Assembly: GCA_012931725.1 (NCBI GenBank)
Contig: CM022946.1
Location: 46,643,252 to 46,707,251, forward strand
Source: Litsea cubeba
Lineage: Eukaryota; Streptophyta; Magnoliopsida; Laurales; Lauraceae
Length of the DNA: 64,000 nucleotides
Reading direction: 5' to 3'
Of the stretch, positions 21,201 to 31,500 are shown piece by piece. The position numbers were made by a program, and so were the translations under genes. The stretch's first letter is position 1. Every line of letters begins with the position of its first letter. The notes below the pieces were generated by a model. The model searched no databases. It was given only the letters and a program-made list of their open reading frames with translations, and was not told the origin of the DNA.

Positions 21201-21910
21201 TGTTCGCTCTGGAGGAACCACCTGAAAAGGATGGAAAAGAAAAAATATCAAACATCAAAATGACAAAATCTAGCTAAAAAAAATCTGGCGAGATTTTGAC
21301 ATGATAACGGGGCAATTCCGAAGAAAAGGAACTATCCCGAAAGAAATAGAAAGCTTGAAGATGGGCTCAACATCGCTGCGAGCTCCGAAACTCCAAACTT
21401 TCGAAACCTCAAAGTCTCCGCAAAATCAGGAAGGGCTCAACATCACTGCGAGCTCCAAATTCCCAAATTTGCGAAAACTTTCAGGTATGCTATCACATCA
21501 TGCTACAAATTTAATTTACAATTGAATGCATGCATGAACATCTAGGTTTGCAAAAAAAAAAAAGAAGGGCATTATCATGATGAGAAAAAAAAAAAGAAAC
21601 TTTCTCAAAAAAAAAAGGAGGGAAAGAAAACAAAAAAAAAAGGGAGATGGCCCACAGGCCACGTGGCCGTACGGCCAGATCCGTACGGATCTGTCCGTAC
21701 GGCCCACAAACAAAGAAAAAAAACAAAACAAAAAAAAAAGAAAAAGAAAAGAAAGCAAAAAAAAAAAGAAAACGTGTGAAAAAAAAAAGAAGCAAACACG
21801 TGAAAGAAAAAAAAAAGAAGAAAAGAAAAGAAAGAAACAAAAAAAAAAAGAAAGAACTTTTTTTCCTACAATGGGGTTTTCTTGAAAAAAGGGAACTTAC
21901 TTGATGCCAT
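17308..21910 (-). CDS. Antisense five-exon gene of element A (plant-mobile-domain-like, coiled coil)
   Basis: Exons on the minus strand: 21910-21901, 21221-18714, 18612-18499, 18429-18319 and 18242-17308; the spliced frame is 3,678 nt, about 1,225 residues. All four introns are phase 1 and begin GT and end AG (donors GTAAGT, GTATGA, GTACGA, GTATTT). Exon 1 encodes only MAS plus one base. Exon 2 holds a plant-mobile-domain-like region and a basic nuclear-localisation-like stretch; exon 5 holds a coiled coil. Element B repeats the exon 3 and 4 lengths (114 and 111 nt) and splice sites; D repeats the last intron. One in-frame TAG (20602-20604, codon 210) breaks this copy; a CAG ancestor is likely but not testable here. 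PMD proteins MAIN and MAIL1 act in plant TE silencing, so a role against or within silencing is possible but is inference. Confidence 0.75.
18714..21221 (-). CDS. Exon 2 of antisense gene: PMD-like domain and basic stretch
   Basis: This 2,508-nt exon encodes residues ~4-839. The PMD-like region (about 225-640) shows a tryptophan-rich start, a TNTFVVTNGEIGFSLKE segment followed by ITGLPILGK, then IRPHCIFPACQMAFGEQLAL and YVPSRFALQLGFSQGV. These match the order seen in aminotransferase-like/plant mobile domain proteins: a GE-x-SL block, a GLP turn and a late RFALQ-GF-Q block. A Lys/Arg run (SSKKRSRRGKRGRS, about residue 790) looks like a nuclear localisation signal. The reading frame is open except for TAG at 20602-20604. 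The N-terminal ~200 residues match nothing I recognise. Confidence 0.7.
21657..21702. repeat. Palindrome cluster in antisense intron 1, including a G-box
   Basis: Overlapping perfect palindromes: GGCCACGTGGCC (21657-21668, with CACGTG), TGGCCGTACGGCCA (21664-21677) and AGATCCGTACGGATCT (21677-21692), followed by CCGTACGG (21695-21702). A second CACGTG is at 21797-21802. They stand out as GC-rich in a nearly pure A-rich (plus-strand) intron. A first-intron enhancer for the antisense gene is possible. Confidence 0.8.
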
Positions 21911-22032
21911 TGATGGAGAAGAAGAAGAAAAGTCTTGAAGATCTCGAAGAAGAAGAACTCTTGGTCTTGAAGCCCTCTTGAGATTATTGCAAAAGAAAGT
22001 AATAAGAGCAAGAGATCCAACCTCCTCCTTGC

Positions 22033-22102
22033 TTTTATAGAGGAGAGCAAACCAAAGAAGGAAAGAAGAAAAAGGTAAGTGTTACTAATTAGTAACCTTA
22101 CC
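22033..22102 (-). promoter_or_regulatory. Candidate promoter of the antisense gene
   Basis: On the minus strand CTATAAAAGC (22040-22031) lies about 125 bp upstream of the exon 1 ATG at 21910, placing a start near 22005. About 40 bp upstream of it is a bulged inverted repeat, 22074-22102, with the perfect 16-bp core GTTACTAATTAGTAAC (22081-22096). This would let the antisense gene be transcribed independently of the LTRs. Confidence 0.5.
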
Positions 22103-22109
22103 AAAAGAA

Positions 22110-22310
22110 AGAGATTAGAAAGATTCTTTCCCAAAAGAAAGATATCTTGAAGGATTTTCTCCCAAAAAGAAATCGATGACGGATTCTTTCCCAAAAGAAA
22201 GATATCTTGAGATATCCTATCCCAAAATAAAGGGATCATGAGAGATTCTCTCCAAGTAAAGATATTCTTAGATATTCTCTATCCAAATGAGATATTTTTG
22301 GATATTCTTT
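22110..22310. repeat. Degenerate ~35-40-bp repeats upstream of the antisense promoter
   Basis: About five units contain TTCTTTCCCAAAAGAAAGAT and ATCTTGA-type sequence. The 300 bp after them (22310-22610) hold no gene or repeat I can name. Confidence 0.6.
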
Positions 22311-22618
22311 ACAAAAATGACACCATATGAGATCTAAGCCATTTCAAAAGCTTTAGGTCCCATGGGTTAGCCCATATGAGCCAGGTCTGACCACCTAGGC
22401 ACACCAAAAAAAAAAAATATTTTGGGCTTTTAGTCAAAGAGAAATCCCTCTTACCAAGAGCATACAAAAATGGTTCCATGCCTCTTTTGGGTTGATTGGA
22501 CCATACAAAAGAAAATTCCAAGCCCCATGAGCTTCCAAAAATCAAACCATCCAGCCTCATCTACCAAATTGAGCCAAAATCTTGAAATTGACATTCCACA
22601 AAAATCAAACCAAATCCT

Positions 22619-22840
22619 GGTCCCCTAACTTGCCACATACAGCCTGTTAGGTCACAAGACCAAAACCAAAAACCAAAACCTGATCCCCTAACTTGCCACA
22701 TACAGCCTGTTAGGTCACAAGATCAAAACCAAAATTGATCCCCCAACATTCCACATACAGCTTGTTGGGTCACACGATCAAAACCAAACCCGACCCCCTA
22801 ACCTGCCACATATAGCCTGTTAGGTCACAAGGTCAAAACC
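22619..22840. repeat. Four-copy tandem repeat (54-63 bp) upstream of antisense promoter
   Basis: Units starting near 22621, 22684, 22739 and 22793 share CCACATACAGCCTGTTAGGT and a CAAAACC-rich tail. They lie about 600-800 bp upstream of the antisense TATA box. The region is not available in B or D. From 22850 to the polypurine tract I see nothing further. Confidence 0.85.
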
Positions 22841-23053
22841 CAAATCCACATCCCTGATGTCATCTTCAAAACTTTGCCTCGAGATGGTACGTGATCCCTT
22901 TCACTACCATAAAATTCCCCTGGAAGCTCAAAAGGCTACAAATACCAAAAAGAAAGACTGCTCAAAGACTCTTGGCCAAGTCACAGGCTCTCCTTCAAAA
23001 ATCTCTTCGAGGCACATCGACTACAAAAGTTAAGCAACTCGTCGCTGTACCTC

Positions 23054-23064
23054 GAGGGGGCATT
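23054..23064 (+). promoter_or_regulatory. Polypurine tract of element A
   Basis: GAGGGGGCATT directly precedes the TGTTGACA start of the 3' LTR. This is where the RNase H-resistant primer for plus-strand DNA synthesis is expected. Tat elements often have a GGGGGCATT-type tract here. Confidence 0.75.
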
Positions 23065-23791
23065 TGTTGACACCAAAAATGTCACTTTGCCTCTTCAAGA
23101 TCCAAAGAGCTACATGAAGTCGCAACCTGCCATAAATAGGCAATGCTACTTCCAAAAATCAAATCTTGTCAGAATCAAACAAAAACTGCAAGATCCTTCA
23201 AGACAGCCAAAAGAGGAGTACACAAGAAGTTTCGGGCCATTTCAAAATCATTTGGCCTAACTTCGCTTCTCCGACAGCCGAAAAGGAGCTCTCGGCGGCA
23301 AAGCTCTCCGGGACCATGGTTTCCAAGACAGAGCATATGGATCATCTTAAAATGACTCCAATAGGCTTCCTGTCAAATTTCAAGTCAATCGGACATCGGT
23401 TGACTGCACATCAAACCGCGACATCTTCATCGCGACAAAAAGCAAGTCTACTGGTGATAGGACCCCAAACGGCTTCAAAACTCAAACCAAAGCCTATGGT
23501 TGGTCTTATTTATTGCTCAGGAGGCTTCACACCAAATTTCAGGTCATTCCGACATCGTTTGACCCAGTCTCAGCTTCTGACGGAAAATCGGCAGCTCTGC
23601 GCGACAAAGTCTTCGGCTTTCTCAGGAAATTGGAAACTTTGCAAAATAAAATGCAAGGATTCTCATCAGGTTTTCTACAAAGAAATCAGGCCAATAAATA
23701 GTCAAAATGTCAAGGAAAAGTACAGGAGAAAAAAGAATCGAAAAACAACCAAAACGGACACAAAACGGGACACAAAGGGGGTAAAACCCCC

Positions 23792-23819
23792 CCAGGGTCG
23801 CAGACCCCTGCGACCCTGG
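23792..23819. repeat. GC-rich inverted repeat in U3
   Basis: A perfect 12-bp stem (CCAGGGTCGCAG and its complement) has a four-base ACCC loop. It lies in a GC-rich block (23786-23880) of AT-rich U3, about 700 bp upstream of the TATA box. B and D have degenerate forms. Confidence 0.75.
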
Positions 23820-24518
23820 CCCAGGGTCGCAGGCGACCTTGGAGCCCGGGGTCGCCGGGAAGGCCCCGGAAACCCCGGGTTTCGCCGTTTTTTCGCGATT
23901 CGAAGAGCCTAGCCTCTAGTACTTTCCAAAATTCATGCTTTTGAGACACCAAGTCCTCTGACATCCGTCCAAAACACAGGTCAATCATCAAGAGTATCGA
24001 AAACAATATTGATCGCCACCCGGTCAAACAAAAAAAAGTGTGCTTTCTACCCGACCGATCGAGAAATCGACAGGACAGATGGCACCGACCCGCTGTTGGC
24101 AACAAACACCTGAAATTACATGGTCATCTGATGTCGATCTACATGAAGATCCATCGATGATCATCGACAGAAGAATCCCAAAAGACATGGCACGGCCCGC
24201 GACTCTTCAGCTGCTCGGCGACCACTTAATGCGATTAATTGACTAGCTTTATTACAGTCATTAATCCATTTCTTTGGACGGCCCAATCAGAAGCAAGCAT
24301 TCGGGAGTTACAAGTCAAGAGACTCATGGCATTTAACCCATGAAACTCCTCCCATCATGGCGATTAAAGGCGATTAAATGCCCTCAATCTCCTCCGGCCA
24401 ATCAGAAGCCAAGAAAAAGGAGTTACAAAATAAAGAATTCAATTCTGTAACTCCTCCCTTTATGTAGCTTTATGACAATCAAAGCTCATAAACCCTCCTA
24501 AATGGCTACCTAAAAGCC

Positions 24519-24526
24519 TATAAATA
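24519..24526 (+). promoter_or_regulatory. TATA box of element A 3' LTR
   Basis: TATAAATA in the same context as at 129-136. From this LTR it would drive transcription rightward into element B. Confidence 0.7.
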
Positions 24527-25377
24527 GGAGAGCTCTCCAAGAAGAAAAGGGAGACAGACACACAGATCATCAGAAAAAGCACAAACACATAGACAGACAG
24601 AAGCACAGAAATCCAGAGAAAGGAAAAAGAGAGAAAACTCTGCAGAAGTTCTACACCGGCCACCGCAACAAGGTGACAAAAGTCCCTTGGAGGTACCCCC
24701 CCCCAAGGTCCTTGCCTTCTCCTCCTGCCTCCAATGGCTTAGATATGGCTTTTCAGCCCGTCTACTCGGCTTTTTATTGGACATAGGACCTTCTTTTGGT
24801 CTTTGTCCTCTAAAAACCTGAGGTTATAGCCAAGCCAAGCGAATCAATAGCATCCTCTGTTCTCATCTGCGTGGATGATGGCGAAGCCCACATATGGCTT
24901 GCGACCGTCAATCTAAACGAGTCCCCCACAATCTCCTGAGAAGTTAGATCCTCATTTTCTTGCTTTTAATTGTAGTTTGTATTTTTTCAAAAGAGACAAA
25001 AAATCACAACTCTTGTCTTTCATTATTGATAAGGATTGTAAATTGGCTATAAACGCAAAAATCGGCTATAAACGCCAAAAATCGGCTATAAACGCCAAAA
25101 AAATCGCCTTTCACGGCAAATCAAGAAAATGTCTCTTTTCTTAAATATATGTGCAATGGAAAACTTGAAAGAAGTTGATTTCCTTTTTACTTGTGAAGGT
25201 TGATCTTCGGATCACCACTTGCAATTCCAAGTAAAAATAGAAAATCTGGCACACCAAAAAAAAAAAAGAAATGTTGATGCACGCCCCTTACCCCCTGGTT
25301 ACGAAAGGGTCGGAACCAAACGGACTCCCACGTCCGCCGACCTCGGTAGGAACCGAGCACTGGGGCGCGGTCCATCA

Positions 25378-27227
25378 GGCTTAGGAAAGTCGAATGGCGT
25401 CCGGCGAGAGGAAGTTTAGGCCTTCCTTTCTGGAGAGAAGCATAAGATAGGCTTTCTCGGTGACCAGGGCGTCATTGGTTCTGAAGTTGTTCGAGAAATA
25501 TCTGAGGAGGCTTTAGAGCAGCTAGAACAGGAGGAAGCTGAACTTGATGCTTGGATGTAAGCGGCACAGAGGCAAGCTTCCGTGGAGTCGATTGGGAAAA
25601 GTAGACCATCCAGTGAGGAGTCAAATGCGAGACTTGACTCTGACAGCGGGGCAGGTTCCTCTAAGAAGCGAGCCCGCAGGAGTAAGAGGAGGGGGAGTCA
25701 TCATCGCAGCAAGGGGCAATATGAGGACTCTCCTGACATAGAAGTCCCTCTTACTATCAATGAAGATGTGCCAGTGGATGCTGACGAGCCTCCAAAGAAG
25801 AGAAGCCGTGAAGAAGAAACCATTGGTGAAGGTATGATTCTTCCTCTTTCTTTTTCCATTTCTTTTCATGGGATTTTTCTATGTCTTGATTTGTTTTCTC
25901 TCCCTGCTGCTCCTCTTTTTTTTTAGCAGAGGAAGATTTGGTGATACCTGAGATTCCTGCCGATGAGGTGGTGACGGATCCTGTTGCGGCACTAGAGGAA
26001 GAACCGAGGGACTCTGGAGTGAATCCAGAATCTCCGATTGGTATAACTTCTTTTGCTTTTTTTTGTGTCTGTGACCTGGTTTGCTAACATTTTTTTTTGT
26101 CAGCTGACTTGCCACAGGATTCCGATGACTTTGAACCATCAATGGATGCAAATGTTGATGATGCTTCTGATGAATTCATGGAGGAAGAGAGTGTTCCGCC
26201 AGTCGTCGAAGAAGGTAATTTGTAGTAATAACCCTGATAATGATTTTCAAACGGGATCATATTCATACCTTTTTGTGTTTCTTTGGCAGGTTTTGAAGTG
26301 ACAGAGGAGAGTCCGTCGCTTCCTTCAGAACCAGAGCAAGAGATCCCAGAGGTCGATCCAGAGGTAGAGGCTCCTGGGACCAGTTCTGACACTGTTGAGG
26401 AGATACCTCGTGCTGAGATTCCTTCCCGAGCAGCTCCAACTGGAAAAAGTTCTTTTGTTACTCTTCCAACGGGTGATGACATGAGCAGCCGACCAACGGA
26501 GTTGGGCGAATCTTCAGCTGGGCCATCTCTTCTTTTTGTGAAGAAGGTGGTGGTGCGGGTTCTGAGCTCTTGGATTGAGACTCTCCTTGGTGGACACTTG
26601 GATGCCGGATTTGGCATGATCCAGCATGTGCATGAGATTCTTGGTGATGCCGAAGAGGCTGGTCTAGATATCACAGGTGCCAAGGGGATCGTTGATAGGA
26701 TCATTGCGCTGAGTGACAAGTTGTTTGAGACCATGGGTTTTCCTGACGACCAGTTCTTCAAGGAGATGTTCCTAGACCCTGCGGATAAGGCTCAATCTAA
26801 CCTAGATGAGGCTACACAAAGCAGGAAGCAGATAGTCCGAGAAAAGAACTTAGAAAAGCTAGCCACCATTGGGCTGACACATGACCTTAACATCCTTGAT
26901 AGGGAGGTCGATGAGGCCAGGAAACGTCTTGAGCATCTGCAGGCCCAAGTCGCTGCCAAGTGGGCTGCAATAACAGAGGCCCGCAACAGGGAGAGTGCTC
27001 TGATTCGCCGGGTTGCAGATGCCAATCGAGTTCTTAAAAGGAGGTCTCAAGAGAACAAACAATGGCGAACTGCCCGGGATAAGCTTCCCGGTGTTAAAGA
27101 AGGATTGCAGCATTCTCCAGCGTCTCATGGCAGGTTCCTGAAGAAGCGTGCCTTGGAATCCCTGACAGCTGAGGCCAAAAGTTTGCTTGAGGAGCTGAAA
27201 TCTTGGCCGGAGACCATTTTTGGTTGA
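25378..27227 (+). pseudogene. Antisense gene of element B, 3' two-thirds of exon 2 lost to the left
   Basis: Remaining exons: end of exon 2 (25378-25831), exon 3 (25927-26040), exon 4 (26104-26214) and exon 5 (26290-27227). Exon 3 and exon 4 lengths equal those in element A, and all donor and acceptor positions match, including the double TAGCAG acceptor before exon 3. Two stops are visible in exon 2: TGG to TAG in EEVWAF (25417-25419) and CAA to TAA near 25558. Exon 5 is fully open with the coiled coil intact. The PMD-like part is outside the window. Confidence 0.8.
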
Positions 27228-28594
27228 GCTCCTATTTTTTTGTAACAGAAACTATCCTCCTTCCCTCTTTTTGGTACCACATGTGTTTTTTGGTACTTTT
27301 TTTTATAGTGCTTGTGCACACTCTCTTTTTTTTTTTTTTGGTACCACATGTATATTTTTTTTTTGTACTTTTTTTTGTAGTGCTTGTGAACACTTTCTTT
27401 TTTTTTGTACCGCATGTATTTTTTTGGTACTCTTTTTTTTCATTTTGATTTCCCTACGCTCACTTAAATCTTTTTGTTATGAAAGTAATTGCTAAATGGG
27501 ATTTGATCAAAAGCATGTCATTTTGTGAAAATCTTTTGTCAAATGATTGTTTTGGCATGGGAGCCAGATTTTGTTTGTGGCATGGAAGCCAATTTTGGCA
27601 TGAGAGCCAGCTTTTTTTTATTTTGTGGCATTAATAGCCGATTTGTGGCATTGATAGCCGGTTTTGGTGGCATCCATAGCCGGGTTTGTGGCATTGATAG
27701 CCGAGTTTTTTGAAAGCCAAGTTTTGGTTGGTGGCATCGATAGCTGGTTTTGCTTTGTGGCATTGATAGTCGGTTTAGTAGCATTTATAGCCGATTTTGG
27801 TGGCATTTATAGCCGGTTTGGTTTTCAAAAATGCAAGTATCGACTAAAGTCACCTCCCTGCTAAATGGTTTTGCAAGTATCGATGGAATGTCGCATCCTT
27901 GCTCATTCGGTTGCGAGTATCGATGGAATGTCGCATCCTTATTTTTTAAAAAAATTTGGTTTTGCGGGTACTGACTTGATGTTGTTTCCCCATGATTTTT
28001 GAAATTTGTGGTTTTCTCGAACCTTTGGGTTATGGATATCAACTGCAATGTTGCATCTCCACGGTTTTTTGGTTTTTTCGAACCTTTGAAATTTGGGTTG
28101 TGGATATCAACTGAAATGTTGCATCTCCACGGTTTTGGATTTTACAAGTATCGACGAAATGTCGCTTACCTGCGATTTTGGAAGTATCGAACGTGGTTCG
28201 CATGCTTCCGATTTGTGCGAGTATTGACTAAGCGTCGCTTCCCCGCGGTTTTTGAAAAACCATTTTTTTTTTAAAGACACGAGGGTGATAAGTTTTGACC
28301 TAAAACCATTTAGGCGGTAAAAGGTAGGGTGGACTAGGGTGGAAATCCCTGAATTTGGATTTTGTTTCAAACCATGAATTTTGGGCTCAAGGGTTGAAAA
28401 TTTTGGTCAAGTTAGGGAGATGTTCCTAAACTTGGAATTTTTGAACAATGAAACGATGAAAGTAAGCATTGTTTAAATTTCTAGAAATTTCAACATTTGA
28501 TATGAAAATTCTAAAAATATTGGGTTTGACGAGCGTGTACCTGGAAACCGATTTTGGCCGTACAGGCATTGCTCTTACCCAGTTGGGTAAGTCT
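27228..28594 (-). other. Spacer between pol and antisense gene, element B
   Basis: This contains the same three repeat arrays as element A, inverted: GTACC/GTGCTTGTG duplications (27240-27450), GGCATTGATAGCC-type minisatellite (27555-27825) and GATACTTGCA-type repeats (27835-28260), followed by the conserved stretch next to pol. No gene is supported. Confidence 0.75.
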
Positions 28595-31500
28595 TCAAGG
28601 GTAGTACCGCTTTAAGAACTTGCCGTTGATGGGCAGCACACATCTGTCACCTTCCATGTTTAGGAGTGCGTATGCGCCGTTGGAGAAAACCTTGTCGATG
28701 ACGTATGGTCTCTCCCATTTTGGCTCAAATTTGCCTTTGGACTTGTAAGCGAAGACCATTGGTCTTTTTACTGCAAGAACCAAGTCACCTTTTTTGTAGG
28801 CGCGTTGCCTGACCTTTTTGTCGAAAGATCCTGCCATGCGTGCTTGGTAAAGTTCAATGCTTTGTTGAGCTTCGAGCCGTCTCTCATCGAGATTGTCCAG
28901 CTCACGGAGTCGCAATTTGACATTGCTTTCTTGAGTCATGTCATTTTGCAAGGATACCCTCAAGGAAGGAATTTGTACTTCCAAGGGTACGACAGCTTCA
29001 CATCCATAGACCAAGGAGAATGGTGTGCTATGGGTTGGTCCTAGAACGGTGGTTCGGTAGGCCCACAAAGCTTCAGACAGTTTGTCGCTCCAGTCTCTTT
29101 TGTGACTAGAGACCATTTTTTTGAGGATTTTACAGAGTGTCTTGTTGAAAGCTTCTGCTAATCTGTTTGCTGCCGGATTGTACGGAGTCGAAGGACAGCT
29201 TTGGATTTTGTATTTGTCGCAGAACCTGTAGAATCGATGATCCCGGAATTGTGGTCCGTTATCATGGACGAAACTTTTGGGTATGCCGAAACGACAAATG
29301 ATGTTGGTGCGCAGGAACTGAAGGACTGATGAGGTCTTCATTTCGCTGAACGCAAATGCTTCTGACCACTTGGAGAAATAATCCGTAGCGGCGAAGATGA
29401 AGCGATGACCTTGGCTCGAAGGGGGAGAAATGGACCTATGATGTCCATACCCCAGGCTTCGAAAGGCCTTGAAATCATTGTAGGATGAAGCCATTCTGGA
29501 GGCATGTGAATGTAATCTCCATGAACTTGGCATTGTTGGCAGGGCTTAGCAAATTACATTGCGTCGGCTACCATGGTAGGCCAGTAATAACCTAACCTTT
29601 TTATCTGATCATAGAGCTTGGGACCAGCCTGATGAGCTCCGCAAAGACCAGCATGAACTTCTTTGAGTGTTTCTTCAGCCTCTTGTTGTGACAAGCAGCG
29701 TAGAAGTACTCCATTGAAGGATTTCCTGTAAAGGATTTTTGAAGGAATATCCAAATGAAAGCTTGGGGTTCGCCTTTGGATGCTTACCCGTTCTTTTGAA
29801 TCTTCAGGTAGGATTCCGAACATAATGTAATCAATGAACGGATCCCTCCAGTCACCGATTGAAGTTTGAAGGATTAAAATCCAACTTCCAACCACTTGGT
29901 GGCATTCAGCAACTGCTTGGTGTGTGTTAAGAGGAGGAAGGATTCTTCTTTCGCACACTTTGATTTGCATGTTTTCCCCTTCCTGGATTGCCATAGATGC
30001 GGCAAGTCCAGCCAGGGCATCTGCACGTATGTTTTCACCTCTACGAATGTGGGTGATGTGACAGATGTCAGACTTTTGCAGAAGCGATTGTGCCTTATTG
30101 TAGTAAGGCAGCCGATCAGGCTTCCTGACTTCAAATTTCTGATTCATCTGGTTGACAATCAGTTGAGAGTCTCCAAATACTTCCAGCATGGTGATACCGG
30201 ATTCGATGGCGAGTTCCAATCCTAGGATCAGAGCTTGATATTCAGCTGCATTGTTTGTGCATGGTTCCAGTAGCGAGAAATCGTGTTGAATCATGTATTT
30301 TTCGGGGCTAACAAAGAGGATGCCAACTCACGAGATCAGCTGTCTTTTTTCATTTGTCCTGGTTGCACCGTCAAAGTACATGTCCCAGGAAGCATTTTGT
30401 GAGAAAGTCTCCACATTGTAGACTGGTTCGTCTGGGAGATCATCTCTGAGTGGAGAATCTTTAGGCAATGGATGCTCTGCGAGGAAGTCCACTAGAGCTT
30501 GCCCTTTGATTGCCTTTTGTGGTACATACCTAATATCAAATTGTGACAGAAGGATGGACCATTTTGCCAGTCGAGCATTGAGAGAACCTGCCTTTGTGAC
30601 AAGGACCTTCAAGAGGTTGACCCTTGAGACCAGGTAAACTGTGTTGGAAAACAAGTAGTGATGCAGCTTTTGTACGGCGAACCTCACTGCAAGACATTCT
30701 TTTTCGACTGGAGAGTAGCGATGCTCTGAACCTACTAGCATGCGGCTGAGGTAATATAGAGCAGCTTCTTTTCTTTGATCATTTTCTTATGCAAGCAGAG
30801 CTCCCAAAGAGTGATCAAGGGCTCTTGTGTACAAGATGAATGGTTTTCCAGTGGTAGGAGCAGCTAACACTGGAGGTTTTGTCAGGTATGACTTGATATC
30901 TTGGAAAGCAGCTTCACAGTCAGCATCCCAGACAAAGTTCACACCCTTTTTCATCAACCGAGAGAATGGACGGCATTTCCCCGAAAGATTGGAGATGAAC
31001 CGTCTGATGTAGGCCAATCTCCTTTGAAGCCCTTTGAGTTCTCTCAAGGTTCTTGGGGAGGGCATTTCTAGAATGGCTTTGACTTTTATGGGGTCAAGCT
31101 CTATTCCAGCTTTCCGAACTAAGAATCCGAGGAACTTACCCGATGAGACGCCGAAGAAGCATTTCAGAGGATTCATTCGCAGTTTGTGTTTGCGAAGCCA
31201 GAGGAAGACTTCTCGAAGGTCTTTGAGATGATCTTCTTTTCTTTTGCTTTTGACGGCGAGGTCATCAACGTAACATTCCACCATCTTATGCTGCATATCT
31301 TGGAATATTTTCATCATAGCCCTCTGATATGCAGCACCAGCATTTTTCAGACCAAATGGCATGACAGCGTAGCAATACACGCCAAATGGGGTCCGAAAGG
31401 ATGTATGTTTTTCATCCTCAGGATGCATCTTTATCTGATTGTAGCCAGAGAAACCATCCATGAATGTCATTCGCTCGAATCCACATGTATTATCAATCAT

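Larger units (their letters stand above)
1..25377 (+). mobile_element. Element A: near-complete Tat-lineage Ty3/Gypsy LTR retrotransposon
   Basis: This is the best-preserved copy of the family. It runs from a partial 5' LTR (the first ~1.3 kb of that LTR lies left of the window) through primer-binding site, leader, gag, protease, pol, an antisense gene and polypurine tract to a full 3' LTR ending at 25377. The internal region is about 22 kb, of which 4,061 bp is a later solo-LTR insertion. The Tat assignment rests on the pol domain order with a second RNase H, absence of a chromodomain, and an extra ORF between pol and the 3' LTR. Right-hand flank bases 25378-25382 (ggctt) should be the target-site duplication; the left copy is off-window. 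The sequence right of 25377 is the middle of element B's antisense gene, so A inserted into B. Confidence 0.9.
23065..25377 (+). repeat. 3' LTR of element A (2,313 bp)
   Basis: It starts TGTTGACACC, as do the LTRs at 44028 (D) and 41808 on the minus strand (B), and ends CCATCA. U3 carries ~145-bp tandem units that include CGGCGGCRAAGC and TCAAATTTCAAGTCAATCGG. This copy has about two units fewer than B and D (join near 23290). A GC-rich hairpin lies at 23792-23819 and the TATA box at 24519-24526. About 1-1.5% of bases differ from the visible part of the 5' LTR by hand count. Confidence 0.93.

Noticed and set aside
21577..21904. Long Lys-rich frames on + strand and Phe-rich frames on - strand
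   Set aside because: They come from the A-rich (plus strand) low-complexity intron 1 of the antisense gene; no conserved protein.
23166..23912. 248-codon frame in the 3' LTR of A
   Set aside because: Lies in U3 tandem units and is not open in LTRs of B and D; no domain.
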